From JAWXBG01 sp044375415 (GTDB lineage Bacteria > Bacteroidota > Bacteroidia > Flavobacteriales_D > Sanyastnellaceae): a stretch of 53,611 nucleotides of DNA. The position numbers and the translations under genes were made by a program. Positions within the stretch are counted from its first letter, which is position 1. Every line of letters begins with the position of its first letter. Below are positions 1 through 8,283 of this stretch, in pieces. A model generated the notes under the pieces. That model worked only from the letters and a program-made list of their open reading frames with translations. It had not been told where the DNA came from and searched no databases. The stretch is from assembly GCA_044375415.1 (NCBI GenBank), contig JBILMS010000017.1:1-53611 (forward strand), in the 5' to 3' direction.

Positions 1-232
1 GACAGTTCTCACACTATTAATGGCATAAGTACCCGGGTACAATCCTCCATACACCATCTCCTGATTCCCGTTCTGATTTATCGCGTAATTCCCAGTCCAG
101 GGATTCCAAAAATTGTAGTTGTCGACCACACGGTACGTGTATAGTTGCCAGTCACAATTCTGGTCGGTATCCTCAATAATCAAAGTCCCATCAGGGCATC
201 CATAGCCACTTGCGGGAGTTGTTGTAATATGC
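1..232 (-). repeat. Internal coding repeat, copy 2 (pairs with 607-838)
   Basis: This stretch is nearly identical to 607-838, with a period of exactly 606 bp (202 codons), so the duplication is in frame inside the truncated secreted protein. For instance CCATCAGGGCATCCATAG is found at both 188-205 and 794-811. Most differences are single bases. The left boundary is unknown because the window ends. Confidence 0.85.
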
Positions 233-1512
233 AAAGGGCTCAAACAACCCAAATCCTCCACCGTAAATGGTATGAACTCCTCACAAACCGAGGAAGGAAT
301 ACCAAACCAATCTGTAGTAAAAAAACGAACCACGTAATCACCCGGTAACAAATAGTTGAACGACGTGGTTTGGCCACTCGGAATATAGTACGCAGTATGC
401 ACATGATTGCCCAAAGCCGTTTTTATTTCAATGTGATACCCATCACAGGTATTCGAAGTTGCCATCATTTCTATCACTCCCCCATTGCACGATGAGTTCA
501 GGTTAGGTGTAATACTCACAATGGAGCCATCGAGTGTACAAGTGCCAGGTTCAACTACAACCGTGTCCCAAACTGAACATTCAAGATAATTGCCATCGTA
601 GTCATAGACAGTTCGTATACTGTTAATGGCATAAGTACCCGGGTACAATCCTCCATACACCATTTCCTGATTACCATTCTGATTTATTCCATAATTCCCG
701 GTCCACGGATTCCAGAAATTGTAGTTGTCAACCAAACGGTACGTGTATAGTTGCCAGTCGCAATTCTGGTCGGTTTCCTCAATAATCAAAGTCCCATCAG
801 GGCATCCATAGCCACTTGCAGGAGTTGTAGTGATTGCAAGAGGTGAAACGCATTCAGGAGTATAAAGCAACAAATCATCGAGGATTACACTGCAACCTTC
901 CGGAGAACTTGTCACCACAATATCGTAGTTCCCCTGCATCAGGTTACTGAACGTTACATCCTCATTGTTGGCAGAATGTATAGAATTAATGTAGTTTCCA
1001 TCATCTGAGTAAAGTGTTACGTAATAACCATTACATGCATTTGTAAATCCAGAAACTGTGAACGCTCCATCGGTGCACGTATTGGTTGAAGGATGCGTTC
1101 GTTCTGCTATCGCATTGAGCTGACAAGGGATTTCGGGTAAGAAAACCGTAGGACCATTGCAAACAGGTGTTTGGGTAACATCACAATAACCGCATTGCTG
1201 AGAGCATTCATTACCATTGGGTCCACAGCAATATGTTTCGTAAGAATATGTTGTACAAGTACCACAAAAATACCACCACCATTCACCCGCAGGCAGAGTC
1301 CAAATGTAATTACCAGGGCAACAACCTGCATTTGTTGCTACCAATCCCATATTGGATGAGTTTACCTGCACTTGGTATTGCTCGCCATAACACTCAGGAG
1401 TATAAATTACATATGCCGATGGTGCAAAAGGCCCACAATCATCTTCAGGACATTGTGCATACGAATTTGAAAATAACACTAGCAAGGCTAGAATCAAGTA
1501 AGACTGCTTCAT
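1..1512 (-). CDS. Secreted Cys-rich repeat protein, 3' end outside window
   Basis: The frame is open from an ATG at 1510-1512 to the window edge (504 codons, no stop), so the C-terminus is missing. The protein starts with a Sec signal peptide (MKQSYLILALLVLFSNSYAQ) followed by a Cys-rich stretch (C, CxxC and CCGP-type motifs) over roughly residues 20-130. After that come beta-rich segments with motifs such as ASGYGCPDGTL and GLYPGTYAINS, the latter typical of extracellular 'T9SS' surface proteins of Bacteroidota. Two copies of a ~77-residue block lie 202 residues apart (see the repeat entry). Similar GxYxxxxT turns occur in SprB-like and Ig-like adhesin domains, but I do not recognise a named family. 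A T9SS sorting domain would be expected beyond the window. No upstream partner on the same strand: the next gene runs the other way. Confidence 0.85.
   Translation of the reverse strand, partial: MKQSYLILALLVLFSNSYAQCPEDDCGPFAPSAYVIYTPECYGEQYQVQVNSSNMGLVATNAGCCPGNYIWTLPAGEWWWYFCGTCTTYSYETYCCGPNGNECSQQCGYCDVTQTPVCNGPTVFLPEIPCQLNAIAERTHPSTNTCTDGAFTVSGFTNACNGYYVTLYSDDGNYINSIHSANNEDVTFSNLMQGNYDIVVTSSPEGCSVILDDLLLYTPECVSPLAITTTPASGYGCPDGTLIIEETDQNCDWQLYTYRLVDNYNFWNPWTGNYGINQNGNQEMVYGGLYPGTYAINSIRTVYDYDGNYLECSVWDTVVVEPGTCTLDGSIVSITPNLNSSCNGGVIEMMATSNTCDGYHIEIKTALGNHVHTAYYIPSGQTTSFNYLLPGDYVVRFFTTDWFGIPSSVCEEFIPFTVEDLGCLSPLHITTTPASGYGCPDGTLIIEDTDQNCDWQLYTYRVVDNYNFWNPWTGNYAINQNGNQEMVYGGLYPGTYAINSVRTV
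607..838 (-). repeat. Internal coding repeat, copy 1 (pairs with 1-232)
   Basis: First copy (nearer the N-terminus) of the 606-bp-period, in-frame duplication in the left-edge gene. Its translation includes ASGYGCPDGTLIIEE and GLYPGTYAINSIRT, repeated in the other copy with few substitutions. The sequence between the two copies is not repeated in the visible part. Confidence 0.85.
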
Positions 1513-1642
1513 TTTGGTTAATTAAGGTCACTAAATTAAACAAGTTTTGGTTGCACATTAACAACGTAACATCAAATTTCCATGAAAGCATCAGATTCCT
1601 TTGAAAAAACTATTTCGTCATTTTCGAACTCAAACGTGTCCT

Positions 1643-1650
1643 TATTTTTG
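1643..1650 (+). promoter_or_regulatory. Possible Bacteroidota -7 box (TATTTTTG)
   Basis: Matches TAnnTTTG perfectly and ends 5 nt before the ATG of the MFS gene at 1656. If used, transcription would begin at or next to the start codon, giving a leaderless mRNA. I see no TTTG -33 box at the right distance (the nearest is at 1600-1603), so this is weak. Confidence 0.3.
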
Positions 1651-1655
1651 ACGGA

Positions 1656-2903
1656 ATGAATAATAATCAGCTCCGTATTTGGCTTACTGTGGCCGTGGCT
1701 TCTATGGGTTACTTCGTAGATATTTTCGATCTGCAATTGTTCAACATGGTGAGCAAAGACAGTTTGAGAGGTATTGGTATTCTCGACGAAGAAGTAGTTA
1801 AAAAATATGATTACATTTTATTTCTCTGGCAGATGGGTGGAATGCTTGCCGGCGGAATCTTGTGGGGTGTTTTGGGCGATTTGAAAGGTCGTAAGAGTAT
1901 TCTTTTTGGCTCGATCCTATTGTATTCTATAGCCAACATTGCTAATGCTTTTGTAGTAAATCTAGATCAATACATCGTGGTGCGCTTTTTTGCCGGCTTA
2001 GGATTAGCCGGTGAATTAGGTGCTGCTATAACCCTCGTTTCCGAAATCATGCATAAAGAAAAAAGAGGCTATGGAACCATGGTAATTGTAACGATGGGCG
2101 CTCTTGGTGCTGTTGCTGCAGCTCAGCTAAAAAATGCGGACGTGTCGGCATGGGGATTGGCAAATTGGCAAATGATGTATTTGATCGGTGGTGGTTTGGG
2201 ATTAGCTCTTCTGCTGATGCGAATGGGAACTTTTGAAAGTGGCATGTTCGATGAAATGAAAAAAAGCACAGTCACAAAAGGGAATTTCCTGATCTTGTTT
2301 AATGATAAAAAGCGGTTTTTCCGCTACCTCGCATGTATCTTAATTGGCTTGCCCGTCTGGTATTGTATTGGTGTGCTTATGAAATTTGCAGACAAGTTTG
2401 CCTTGGAATTAGGTGTTACCGGTGAAAAAATAACGATACCCAATGCCATCATGTACGCATACATAGGGCTTTCTGTAGGCGATTTACTCAGTGGAATTTT
2501 AAGTCAGGTTTTTCGAAGTAGAAAAAAGATTGTCTTCTATTACTTAATAGCAACAACAGTCTTGGTTATCATTTTCCTTTTTGGTCGAGGAATGACAAGC
2601 ACCACTTTCTATTTCCTCTGCTTCTTATTGGGTTCTGCCACCGGATACTGGGCACTTTTCGTTACAATGGCTTCCGAGCAATTTGGCACAAATATTCGGG
2701 CCACTGTTACGACTACAGTTCCGAATTTCGTGAGAGGAGCCAATATACCTATCATTGCCTCTTATGTGGGATTAGCGGGCGGTATCGGCACTATTGGATC
2801 AGCACTAACCGTAGGACTTGTTTGCATCGGTTTAGCACTAATTGCTTTATTCACTCTGCCGGAGACTTTTGGTAAAGACTTAAATTATACCGAATTATCA
2901 TAG
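1656..2903 (+). CDS. MFS transporter
   Basis: A 415-residue integral membrane protein with about 12 hydrophobic segments, the usual size of a major facilitator. The loop between TM2 and TM3 has GDLKGRKS (about residues 73-80), a good match to MFS motif A (GxxxDRxGRR/K), and VRFFAGLGLAGELGAA (about 110-125) resembles the TM4 region of the sugar/aromatic-acid (SHS/AAHS) porters. It would work as a secondary transporter in the inner membrane. The substrate cannot be read from the sequence. It ends in hydrophilic LPETFGKDLNYTELS, like the PETxG(K) end of sugar-porter-type MFS proteins. It is a single gene, divergent from the left-edge gene and 87 bp ahead of the next one. Confidence 0.9.
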   Translation: MNNNQLRIWLTVAVASMGYFVDIFDLQLFNMVSKDSLRGIGILDEEVVKKYDYILFLWQMGGMLAGGILWGVLGDLKGRKSILFGSILLYSIANIANAFVVNLDQYIVVRFFAGLGLAGELGAAITLVSEIMHKEKRGYGTMVIVTMGALGAVAAAQLKNADVSAWGLANWQMMYLIGGGLGLALLLMRMGTFESGMFDEMKKSTVTKGNFLILFNDKKRFFRYLACILIGLPVWYCIGVLMKFADKFALELGVTGEKITIPNAIMYAYIGLSVGDLLSGILSQVFRSRKKIVFYYLIATTVLVIIFLFGRGMTSTTFYFLCFLLGSATGYWALFVTMASEQFGTNIRATVTTTVPNFVRGANIPIIASYVGLAGGIGTIGSALTVGLVCIGLALIALFTLPETFGKDLNYTELS

Positions 2904-2990
2904 GGTAGTTCTCTTATATGTATTTTTCGGTCAGGCAATTTTTGAGCAACTTTGGTTGTCCTATACCTGAAACCAAACCGTTAAGAAACC

Positions 2991-5201
2991 ATGCGATTAT
3001 CTTTCCTTTCCGGTGTTCTTGTATTGTTTTCACTTTTCTCCGGATACAAAGCGAATGCCACCCACATTGTAGGTGGTGATATTCATTACGAATGTCTTGG
3101 CGGAAATCAATATCTCATTGTGCTCAAAGTATATCGCGATTGCATTAACGGTATAAGTGGTTTCGACGATCCTGCTTCCGTCGGTATTTATGATGATTCC
3201 GGTAATCTGATTTTAAATGTGGAAATTCCATTGACCCAAGCCGTTATTACTGATTTGCCATTGGAAACGGGCGACCCTTGTTTAGATCCACCTACAGGCA
3301 TATGTGTCGAAGAATGTGTCTATCAAGAAACAGTTACATTAATCGTACCCGCAGGAGGTTTGCATTTAGCTTATCAACGTTGCTGTAGAAATACAAGTAT
3401 CGACAACTGCGCTAGCAATGATGATATTGGAATGACCATCATCACGCAAATACCCGATCCGGGTTTAGCTATATGCAATTCAAATCCTTCCTTTAATAGT
3501 TTCCCTCCTGTATTTATATGTTTGAATGAGCAACTGTTTTACGATCATGGTGCAACCGACATCGATGGTGATTCTTTGGTGTATGAGTTCTGTAATCCGC
3601 TTCTGACAAACGTTCCGGGAAACTACATTAATCCACCCGGAGCTCCACCCTATCCTAATCTTACATTTTACTCTCAATATTCTTTCGATTATCCTATTGA
3701 TTCAGATCCGGCTTTTGTACTGAACTCCGAAACCGGATTACTCACCGGTACACCTACTCAACTTGGTCAGTATGTAGTTGGAATATGCGTAAAAGAATAT
3801 CGCAATGGTCAGCTCCTTAGTTCAACCAACCGCGACTTTCAATTCAACATCGCACTGTGCAGTCAAGATATAGTGGCTGATATAGACGAACCCAATCCAT
3901 GCACGGGACTATCGGTTGCCTTCGACAATGGATCGGTTGGCGGCGACACTTTTTTCTGGGATTTTGGTGTAGAAAATTTAACCAGTGATACCATCAGCAT
4001 TTTTGAACCTTCTTTCGAATACACTGAACCGGGGATTTATGAAGTAACCTTGATCGTCAATGCGGGTTTTCAATGTGCAGATACTATGATCAGCCTGATT
4101 CCGGTATTTGCTCCCATAGATCCAACTATTAATTTCACGGGCCCTGTTTGCGTAAATGGCGAGTGGCAATACGAATTTTCGGCTACCGGAGAACTTGGCG
4201 TTAATTCATCTTTTGAATGGGATTTCAATGGTGGAATGCCCGCCAATGGTGGGACTGAAGGGCCATGGTCTGTCGGTTGGGATCAACAAGGACCTTTCAA
4301 TATCGAATTATATGTGAGTGATGCCTTTTGTGAAGGAGAAGACGTCATTTCTATCGACGTCCCCGAATTACCACAAGCCTTGCCCATTCCTCAATCTCAA
4401 TTTTGTGAAGGCTTAACGGTAACTTTTACTGCCAATGATGGTGGTGCAAACGTTTGGCAATGGAACCCCGGTGATGGTTCAGGAAATACTACAACAACGG
4501 AACCTACATTCACTTATACATATTCAAACTACGGGACATACACGTTTACGTTAACCGTAGATCCACAAGGAGATTGCAGCGATTCTGAAACAGTTGAAAT
4601 TGTGGTTTTACCTCCTGATCCGATTACCGGTGGTATAACACTTGGCGAACCGGATATTTGTGATACGGTTCCTACCATTCAAGCCGTTTGGAATGGTTCA
4701 GGTTATACAGAATTCACTTGGAATTTTGGCGATGGTGAAACGTCCAATGAAACACCTGTTTCACACATCTACGAATTCCCCGGTATATATCCAATAACCC
4801 TAACTGCTTACAATGAATTTTGTGATGTTACTGTGTCCTATGATGCAGAAGTAAATGTCGGTTACGGACCCCTCCTCACCGATGTAATTGTTCCGAATGT
4901 CTTTACTCCAAATCTAGATAGTAAAAACACATTGTTCCGGGTGTTCTATGACCAGGAGGAATCGATAATGCCCGATGGAAGATCTTTCTACGATTACTTC
5001 AGTACTTATCGTCTATTAATCTATAGCCGTTGGGGCAATCTTCTTTACGACTCAGATGTGTACGGAAAACAAGGTTGGGATGGTGAAAATGTCAGGGAAA
5101 ACAGTGAAGGTGTGTTTTATTACATCCTCGAATACCAACGTAAGTGTATCGACAATGAACCGATACGAAAAGAAGGTCACCTTACACTTCTCAGAAAATA
5201 A
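2991..5201 (+). CDS. PKD-repeat surface protein with CHU_C-type (gliding-motility-associated) C-terminus
   Basis: 736 residues. A signal peptide (about 1-23) is followed by ATHIVGGDIHYEC, the N-terminal signature of a large Bacteroidota family of 'gliding motility-associated C-terminal domain' proteins. The mid-region has several PKD-like segments: FFWDFG (about 322), SFEWDFNGG (about 408), VWQWNPGDGSG (about 488) and EFTWNFGDGETS (about 572). The last ~100 residues (from VIVPNVFTPN, with LLIYSRWGNLLY and QGWDGENV) are the CHU_C/type B T9SS sorting domain that directs export through the outer membrane by the type IX system. Probable role: cell-surface adhesion or structural protein; the ligand is unknown. 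Transcribed alone, convergent with the exonuclease gene 15 bp downstream. Confidence 0.9.
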   Translation: MRLSFLSGVLVLFSLFSGYKANATHIVGGDIHYECLGGNQYLIVLKVYRDCINGISGFDDPASVGIYDDSGNLILNVEIPLTQAVITDLPLETGDPCLDPPTGICVEECVYQETVTLIVPAGGLHLAYQRCCRNTSIDNCASNDDIGMTIITQIPDPGLAICNSNPSFNSFPPVFICLNEQLFYDHGATDIDGDSLVYEFCNPLLTNVPGNYINPPGAPPYPNLTFYSQYSFDYPIDSDPAFVLNSETGLLTGTPTQLGQYVVGICVKEYRNGQLLSSTNRDFQFNIALCSQDIVADIDEPNPCTGLSVAFDNGSVGGDTFFWDFGVENLTSDTISIFEPSFEYTEPGIYEVTLIVNAGFQCADTMISLIPVFAPIDPTINFTGPVCVNGEWQYEFSATGELGVNSSFEWDFNGGMPANGGTEGPWSVGWDQQGPFNIELYVSDAFCEGEDVISIDVPELPQALPIPQSQFCEGLTVTFTANDGGANVWQWNPGDGSGNTTTTEPTFTYTYSNYGTYTFTLTVDPQGDCSDSETVEIVVLPPDPITGGITLGEPDICDTVPTIQAVWNGSGYTEFTWNFGDGETSNETPVSHIYEFPGIYPITLTAYNEFCDVTVSYDAEVNVGYGPLLTDVIVPNVFTPNLDSKNTLFRVFYDQEESIMPDGRSFYDYFSTYRLLIYSRWGNLLYDSDVYGKQGWDGENVRENSEGVFYYILEYQRKCIDNEPIRKEGHLTLLRK

Positions 5202-5225
5202 GATTTAAGGAAACCTCTAAATCTT
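5200..5225. terminator. Shared hairpin between convergent genes
   Basis: AAGATTTA (5200-5207) pairs with TAAATCTT (5218-5225); the inner AGG/CCT adds three more pairs around an AAA loop, with one bulged base. It spans the 15-bp gap between the convergent stop codons and includes parts of both stops, so it could act on both strands. There is no long T tract. Confidence 0.45.
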
Positions 5226-5981
5226 AACTTCAATGCCCACCGGACAGTGATCGCTGCCCATGACATCGTTTAAGATAAAAGCTTCCTTTACTTTAGGTAA
5301 AAGGTCAGGACTAACTAGAAAATAATCGATACGCCATCCGATATTTTTAGCTCGTGCTCCAAGACGAACGCTCCACCAAGAATACTTAACAGTATCGGGA
5401 TACAATTCTCGGAAAGTATCTTTTAAGCCACTTCCCAAAAGTGCAGTCATTCCATCTATTTCTTTTTGGGTATAACCTGAGGTTTTGTTGTAGTTCGATT
5501 TTGGACGAGCGATATCGATTGGTTGGTGCGCTACGTTCAAATCACCGCAAAAAATAATAGGTTTCTTCTTGGATAAAGCGCTCAAATGTTTTTTCATAGC
5601 AATATCCCAACTTACACGATAGTCGAGACGAACGAGTTCCTGTCCACTATTTGGTTGGTAGCAATTCACAAAATAAAATTGATCGAATTCAGCAGTAATC
5701 GTTCGTCCTTCGTTATCAAATTCTTTGTTGCCAATTCCCATTACCGCACTAATCGGTTGTTGTTTGCTAATGATCGCAGTGCCGCTATAGCCGGGACGTT
5801 CAGCTCCATCTGCTATTATGTGATAACCCTTTAAATCAGCGAGGGCTCCTTTTACCTGATCAGGGGTAGCCTTGGTTTCCTGAAAACCCATGATATCGGG
5901 ATTCAGTTGATTTATGGTATCAATAAGTCCTTTGGTAACGCTCGCGCGAATGCCATTGACATTAAAAGAAATAAGCTTCAT
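5217..5981 (-). CDS. xth: Exonuclease III (AP endonuclease family)
   Basis: 254 residues from the ATG at 5979-5981. The longer frame begins 8 codons upstream, but the family starts with MKLISFNVNGIRA, so the internal ATG is chosen. Family motifs in order: N-terminal SFNVNGIRA (metal/DNA-binding Asn), GFQETKA (catalytic Glu, about residue 34), GDLNVAHQPID (catalytic Asp-Asn), WRIDYFLVS and C-terminal GSDHCPVGIEV (catalytic His). It removes damaged abasic sites and 3'-blocking groups in base-excision repair. Last gene of a probable minus-strand group with the DUF4197 gene (54-bp gap) and the RNA helicase. All catalytic residues appear intact. Confidence 0.95.
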   Translation of the reverse strand: MKLISFNVNGIRASVTKGLIDTINQLNPDIMGFQETKATPDQVKGALADLKGYHIIADGAERPGYSGTAIISKQQPISAVMGIGNKEFDNEGRTITAEFDQFYFVNCYQPNSGQELVRLDYRVSWDIAMKKHLSALSKKKPIIFCGDLNVAHQPIDIARPKSNYNKTSGYTQKEIDGMTALLGSGLKDTFRELYPDTVKYSWWSVRLGARAKNIGWRIDYFLVSPDLLPKVKEAFILNDVMGSDHCPVGIEVKI

Positions 5982-6035
5982 AGACGTTTTTGGTAAGAAG
6001 CGCAAACCTAAGAAACTTCCGAGGTCCTACAAATA

Positions 6036-6755
6036 TTACGATCCAAAAACACGTTGTAGAATAGCCGTAACGCGCGCTGCAGGATCTTTGCGGATTTTTT
6101 GTTCCTCTTTAGATACATACAAGAAAAGTCCGTCAAGTGCTTTCGATGTCACATAACCTGTGAGATCCGGATTTACATCATTTCCTCCGGTAAAAATGTT
6201 CGACGTATTATATGCTTTTACTAATGGTTCCCAGTAACTCGTGAGTTGAGTATTATCTACTGCCTTTTGAACGATGGGTCTAAATCGATTCATTAATTCT
6301 TGGGTAGTACGTTGTCTTAAAAAGGTGGTAGCTGCAATGGAATCTCCTTGGAGAATGGCAAATCCATCTTGGACAGTCATTCCCGTAATAGCTTGTACAA
6401 ACACGTTGTATGCCTCTGCAGACGCCTGTTCTGCAGCCTTATTTAAAGTAGCTTCAAACTTCGCAACTTCGTTTGAGAATCCTAGTTGTAAAGCAGCGTC
6501 TTTTACTTTTTTAGCTTCTTCAGGAAAAGGAATATGAATGAGTGGGTCATTCATAAAACCATTTACTTTACCTGTGGTTCCTACTGCATTTTGTGATCCA
6601 ATAGTAAGTGCTTCTTTCAAACCCCTGATCACTTCTTCATTCGAGAGAGGAACTTTTGAAACTGGAACTTCTCCAGACATGATGCCTTCTAAAACCTTTG
6701 GATCACAGCTCACCAATAAAGCTGCCAACGACATTAGCCACAAGTACTTTTTCAT
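6036..6755 (-). CDS. DUF4197 lipoprotein
   Basis: 239 residues. The N-terminus MKKYLWLMSLAALLVSCD carries a lipobox-like LLVSC (Cys17), so it is probably a lipoprotein. The rest is alpha-helical, with LKEALTIGSQNAV, FPEEAKKVKDAALQLG and AVRVTAILQRVF-like blocks characteristic of DUF4197, a family of unknown function found in Proteobacteria and Bacteroidota. It starts 6 bp after the end of the DEAD-box helicase gene, so the two are probably cotranscribed, though no functional link is known. Function unassigned. Confidence 0.85.
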   Translation of the reverse strand: MKKYLWLMSLAALLVSCDPKVLEGIMSGEVPVSKVPLSNEEVIRGLKEALTIGSQNAVGTTGKVNGFMNDPLIHIPFPEEAKKVKDAALQLGFSNEVAKFEATLNKAAEQASAEAYNVFVQAITGMTVQDGFAILQGDSIAATTFLRQRTTQELMNRFRPIVQKAVDNTQLTSYWEPLVKAYNTSNIFTGGNDVNPDLTGYVTSKALDGLFLYVSKEEQKIRKDPAARVTAILQRVFGS

Positions 6756-6761
6756 TTCGGT

Positions 6762-8087
6762 CTATTTTTTGGGAGCACCTGCATTTTTAGTGCCACCTCT
6801 TGGTTTAAACCAATTTTTCCTGCCATTGTTATTCGACGAACCACCCGGTCTGCCCTGTCCTCCGTGTCTTGGCGGACCACCTTGATGTTTTTTTGCTGCC
6901 GGAGCTGAAGCCGGTCTTCCCGGACGATTTACCATTTTTTCGATGGCTTCACTGTAAAAAGGAGACTCGCGTTCGATTTCCAATTCTACTCCGGTTAATT
7001 TTTGAATGTCGCGTAGAAATACCGTTTCTTCTTCGTCACAAAAGGATATTGCACGGCCTTGCGCTCCTGCCCTACCTGTTCTTCCGATGCGGTGAACGTA
7101 AGTTTCAGGGACATTAGGAAGTTCAAAATTGATAACGTGTGTTAGATCATCCACATCAATTCCTCGTGCAGCAATATCTGTAGCAACGAGTACTTTGGTT
7201 TTATGATTTTTGAAATTGTTCAGGGCATTTTGACGGGCCACCTGAGACTTATTTCCATGTATCGCCTCTGCTGTAAATCCGGCCTTTTGAATGTCCGCTG
7301 TCAGTTTATTCGCTTTGTGTTTCATTTGGATAAACACGAGCACGCGATTTATTTCGCCTTGTTTTAATAAATCGATAAGGAGTTTTCCTTTGTTCGCTTT
7401 GTCGACAAAATAAACAAATTGACTGATAGTCTGAGCTGTTGTTGCCGGAGGAGTTACCTCCACTTTCATCGGACGAGTCAAAATGGTATCAGCCAGTTTT
7501 TGAATAACCGGAGGCATGGTAGCACTAAAAAACAAACTCTGTCTCTTCGCAGGCAATAAAGCAATGATGCGTTTTACATCATGCACAAAACCCATGTCGA
7601 GCATTCTGTCTGCTTCATCAAGAACAAAAATTTCTAGTCCTCCGAGATAAACGTGTTTTTGATTGATCAAGTCGATCAGACGTCCGGGAGTGGCAACCAA
7701 AATATCGATTCCGGCTTGTAAAGCGCGTACTTGAGGATTCTGATTTACCCCACCGAAAATGACTGTATGTCTTAATCCGGCAAATTTTCCATAGGCCGCA
7801 AAACTCTCTCCGATTTGTATCGCAAGCTCTCTTGTAGGAGTGAGCACCAATGTTCTTACAGGTCTTCTACCCTGATGTTTATGCTGGTTGAGGTGCAAGC
7901 TTTGTATGATGGGCAGTGCAAAAGCTGCCGTTTTCCCGGTTCCGGTTTGAGCACAACCAAGCAAATCTCTACCGTCGAGGACGAGAGGAATGGCTTGCTG
8001 CTGAATGGGAGTGGGTGTTTTGTAGCCTTCTTTTTCGAGGGCTTTAAGGATGGGTTCTTCTAAACCCAGTGATTTAAATGTATTCAA
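6762..8087 (-). CDS. DEAD-box ATP-dependent RNA helicase, RhlE-like
   Basis: 441 residues. All core motifs are visible: Q motif PTPIQQQAIP (about 25-34), motif I AQTGTGKTAA (about 45-54), PTRELAIQ, motif II DEAD (about 157-160), SAT, ARGIDVDDLTHVINFELP and motif VI HRIGRTGRAG. The C-terminal ~60 residues form a basic Gly/Pro/Asn-rich tail (GGPPRHGGQGRPGG), as in RhlE and other cold-adaptation helicases that remodel rRNA and mRNA. It acts in the cytoplasm, probably in ribosome assembly or RNA decay. Being first in the helicase-DUF4197-xth group, it probably carries the promoter; a -7 box lies 66 bp upstream. Confidence 0.95.
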   Translation of the reverse strand: MNTFKSLGLEEPILKALEKEGYKTPTPIQQQAIPLVLDGRDLLGCAQTGTGKTAAFALPIIQSLHLNQHKHQGRRPVRTLVLTPTRELAIQIGESFAAYGKFAGLRHTVIFGGVNQNPQVRALQAGIDILVATPGRLIDLINQKHVYLGGLEIFVLDEADRMLDMGFVHDVKRIIALLPAKRQSLFFSATMPPVIQKLADTILTRPMKVEVTPPATTAQTISQFVYFVDKANKGKLLIDLLKQGEINRVLVFIQMKHKANKLTADIQKAGFTAEAIHGNKSQVARQNALNNFKNHKTKVLVATDIAARGIDVDDLTHVINFELPNVPETYVHRIGRTGRAGAQGRAISFCDEEETVFLRDIQKLTGVELEIERESPFYSEAIEKMVNRPGRPASAPAAKKHQGGPPRHGGQGRPGGSSNNNGRKNWFKPRGGTKNAGAPKK

Positions 8088-8152
8088 ATGATATTCGTTG
8101 TCCTTACATAGTTTCAGTTATATATCCGAATTCCATGTTGGGAATTTGGGTG

Positions 8153-8160
8153 CAAAGATA
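8153..8160 (-). promoter_or_regulatory. Bacteroidota -7 box (TATCTTTG) for helicase group
   Basis: The minus strand reads TATCTTTG, a perfect TAnnTTTG, about 66 nt upstream of the helicase ATG. No clear TTTG -33 box at 19-21 nt distance was seen, so only the -7 part is supported. Confidence 0.45.
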
Positions 8161-8283
8161 CAACATTGTACTTAGTCCGGTTGACGGGCTATCCACAGTA
8201 GGAATCTAACAAAGCTTTAAGCTATGGAAGGGAAAAATATATGGACTATGTATACCTTTCGAAACCAAACAAAAAAACCTGTC

